A DNA stretch of 64,000 nt from Paralvinella palmiformis (Eukaryota; Annelida; Polychaeta; Terebellida; Alvinellidae). The position numbers and the translations under genes are program-made. Under the pieces are notes generated by a model, which saw only the letters and a program-made list of their open reading frames with translations, did not search any database and was not told the DNA's origin. Shown here piece after piece: positions 63,080 to 64,000 of the stretch; position 1 is the first letter of the stretch; each line of letters starts with the position of its first letter. Location of the stretch: the NCBI GenBank assembly GCA_025642065.1, contig JAODUP010001178.1, forward strand, positions 1-64,000. The letters are read 5' to 3'.

Positions 63080-64000
63080 CCAAAAGTCATAGATTATATA
63101 ATTGGTAAGTGCTAATCATATTGGTAACATATCATCTCGTAATATGTCTGTCTATCTGTTGATCAATACCGAGGGGTTTTGTGATGTAGACACTAGTGTC
63201 CATATGTGGCAAATGGGGATCCGTAGATTGGGATAATTGATTGATAACGCAGCAGATGGAGTGAATCAGTTTGAATGTGGTAGGACGGGTGAATGATCGA
63301 AGACCAAATACATGGCCAATGTTCGCCATATGGCAGTAATGGACGTGAATAGGAACTTTATCTACTTCTGACGTGCTCTGTGTCAATTGATAATCGGCCT
63401 AATACATTTCTGAAACAGTCCTTGACAAGCGCCAAATAAAGGCCCGAGAATTGATAGCAATATTTCCATTTGTCATAATACGCTGGATATGGGAGTAGTT
63501 AAGGGAAACATTATTCGATGAGAATATTTTTCCTTACTGGTGGATGATGGGCTCTGACACACACAACTTGGGATAGTTTTCGGTAGTTCAGTTGATGAAA
63601 GGTTCGTCACATCGATCAGCACTGTCGATTCGCTGTCAATAACCTACAGCCTTCTAACAACATCAACTCTATTCAGTCATCATTGGAATAGAGTGTGCTA
63701 CCCTGGAGCTGCCATGAAATAACCAACACGTTAGTTTTATATCATGGATAATGCAACAACTAACCCGATCTAGTTCCATAGTGTAGTATTCTACATATCT
63801 ATTTATATAATAAACAGATAAATGCTTCACCGTGAGGCATAAATGCTGATGCTTTAATATGACATGTTTGTCATTACTGTCGGTGTTTGTAATACCTTTT
63901 TTATAATAGACTTCATATTTTGAGTTGAAAGTATTACAATTTTTATCTTTTATGACTTATTGTAGCATGGATTATTAACATATAAGTTAGGATATTAAAC
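63080..64000 (+). repeat. RepA copy 5 (runs off right edge)
   Basis: Aligns with RepA copies 2 and 3: 'gcaaatggggatccgtagat' (63208), 'ctttatctacttctgacgtgctc' (63356), 'tccatttgtcataatacgctgg' (63464), the tRNA-like block, and 'tctatttatataataaacag' (63798). Confidence 0.75.
63578..63640 (+). other. tRNA-like block inside RepA copy 5
   Basis: 'cggtagttcagttgatgaaagg' (A-box-like), then 'cactgtcgattcgctgtc' (B-box-like). Together with copy 1 at 372 this is the best preserved pair. Confidence 0.45.

Overview
This window looks like nuclear, AT-rich, non-genic DNA from an animal, probably a marine invertebrate. A lophotrochozoan such as a mollusc is my guess from the style of the LINEs and tRNA-derived SINEs, but nothing in the sequence proves the taxon. 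There are no operons, ribosome binding sites or intact protein genes. Almost all long open frames are translations of microsatellites or shadows of repeats. Apart from one weak exon candidate (28924-29150), all recognisable coding sequence is transposon debris: five LINE reverse-transcriptase/endonuclease relics and one tyrosine-recombinase relic.

The backbone is a set of long, diverged, mostly non-coding repeats that I name here. RepA is about 1.7-2.2 kb and ends in an (ACTC)n tract (copies at 1, 38755, 48400, 54190, 63080). RepB is about 1.5-2.1 kb (34978, 45235, plus an inverted fragment at 59745). RepC lies at 2811, 19080 and 21870. RepD is up to 1.4 kb (4950, 8045, 9290, 19420, 23740). 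RepE is up to 1.3 kb (5700, 7190, 11960, 24830, with a tail piece at 30420). All but the 59745 RepB fragment lie in the same orientation, and in a recurring order: RepA-(ACTC)n-RepC-RepD-RepE on the left and RepB-RepA on the right. This suggests an old head-to-tail duplicated structure later cut up by insertions.

Younger insertions sit on this backbone. SINE-1 is a tRNA-derived family with five copies, four of them with visible target-site duplications. SINE-2 has a perfect B box. RepF is a short family whose end always abuts a (CA)n microsatellite (five copies). A 1197-bp hAT-type element (43891-45087) has terminal inverted repeats and a perfect 8-bp duplication, and holds a broken tyrosine-recombinase relic. 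RepG has two copies, and a palindromic foldback lies at 34376-34592.

Simple repeats are extreme: about 35 (TA)n tracts, (ACTC)n arrays of about 1.5 kb and 0.66 kb, a 0.6 kb (CTA)n array, (GATA)n, (GA)n, (CA)n and a 25-unit 21-bp minisatellite (33008-33532). Region by region: 0-3.6 kb RepA, ACTC array and RepC; 3.6-14 kb RepF, then RepD/RepE; 14-19 kb mostly unassigned with a LINE relic and the CTA array; 18.7-26.3 kb a second RepG/RepC/RepD/RepE series; 26-34 kb simple repeats, a SINE piece, a LINE endonuclease relic and the minisatellite; 35-50 kb two RepB-RepA series with LINEs and the hAT element; 50-64 kb unassigned DNA, SINEs, a long LINE relic, the second ACTC array and the last RepA copy. 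All alignments were made by eye; identities are impressions unless a count is given.
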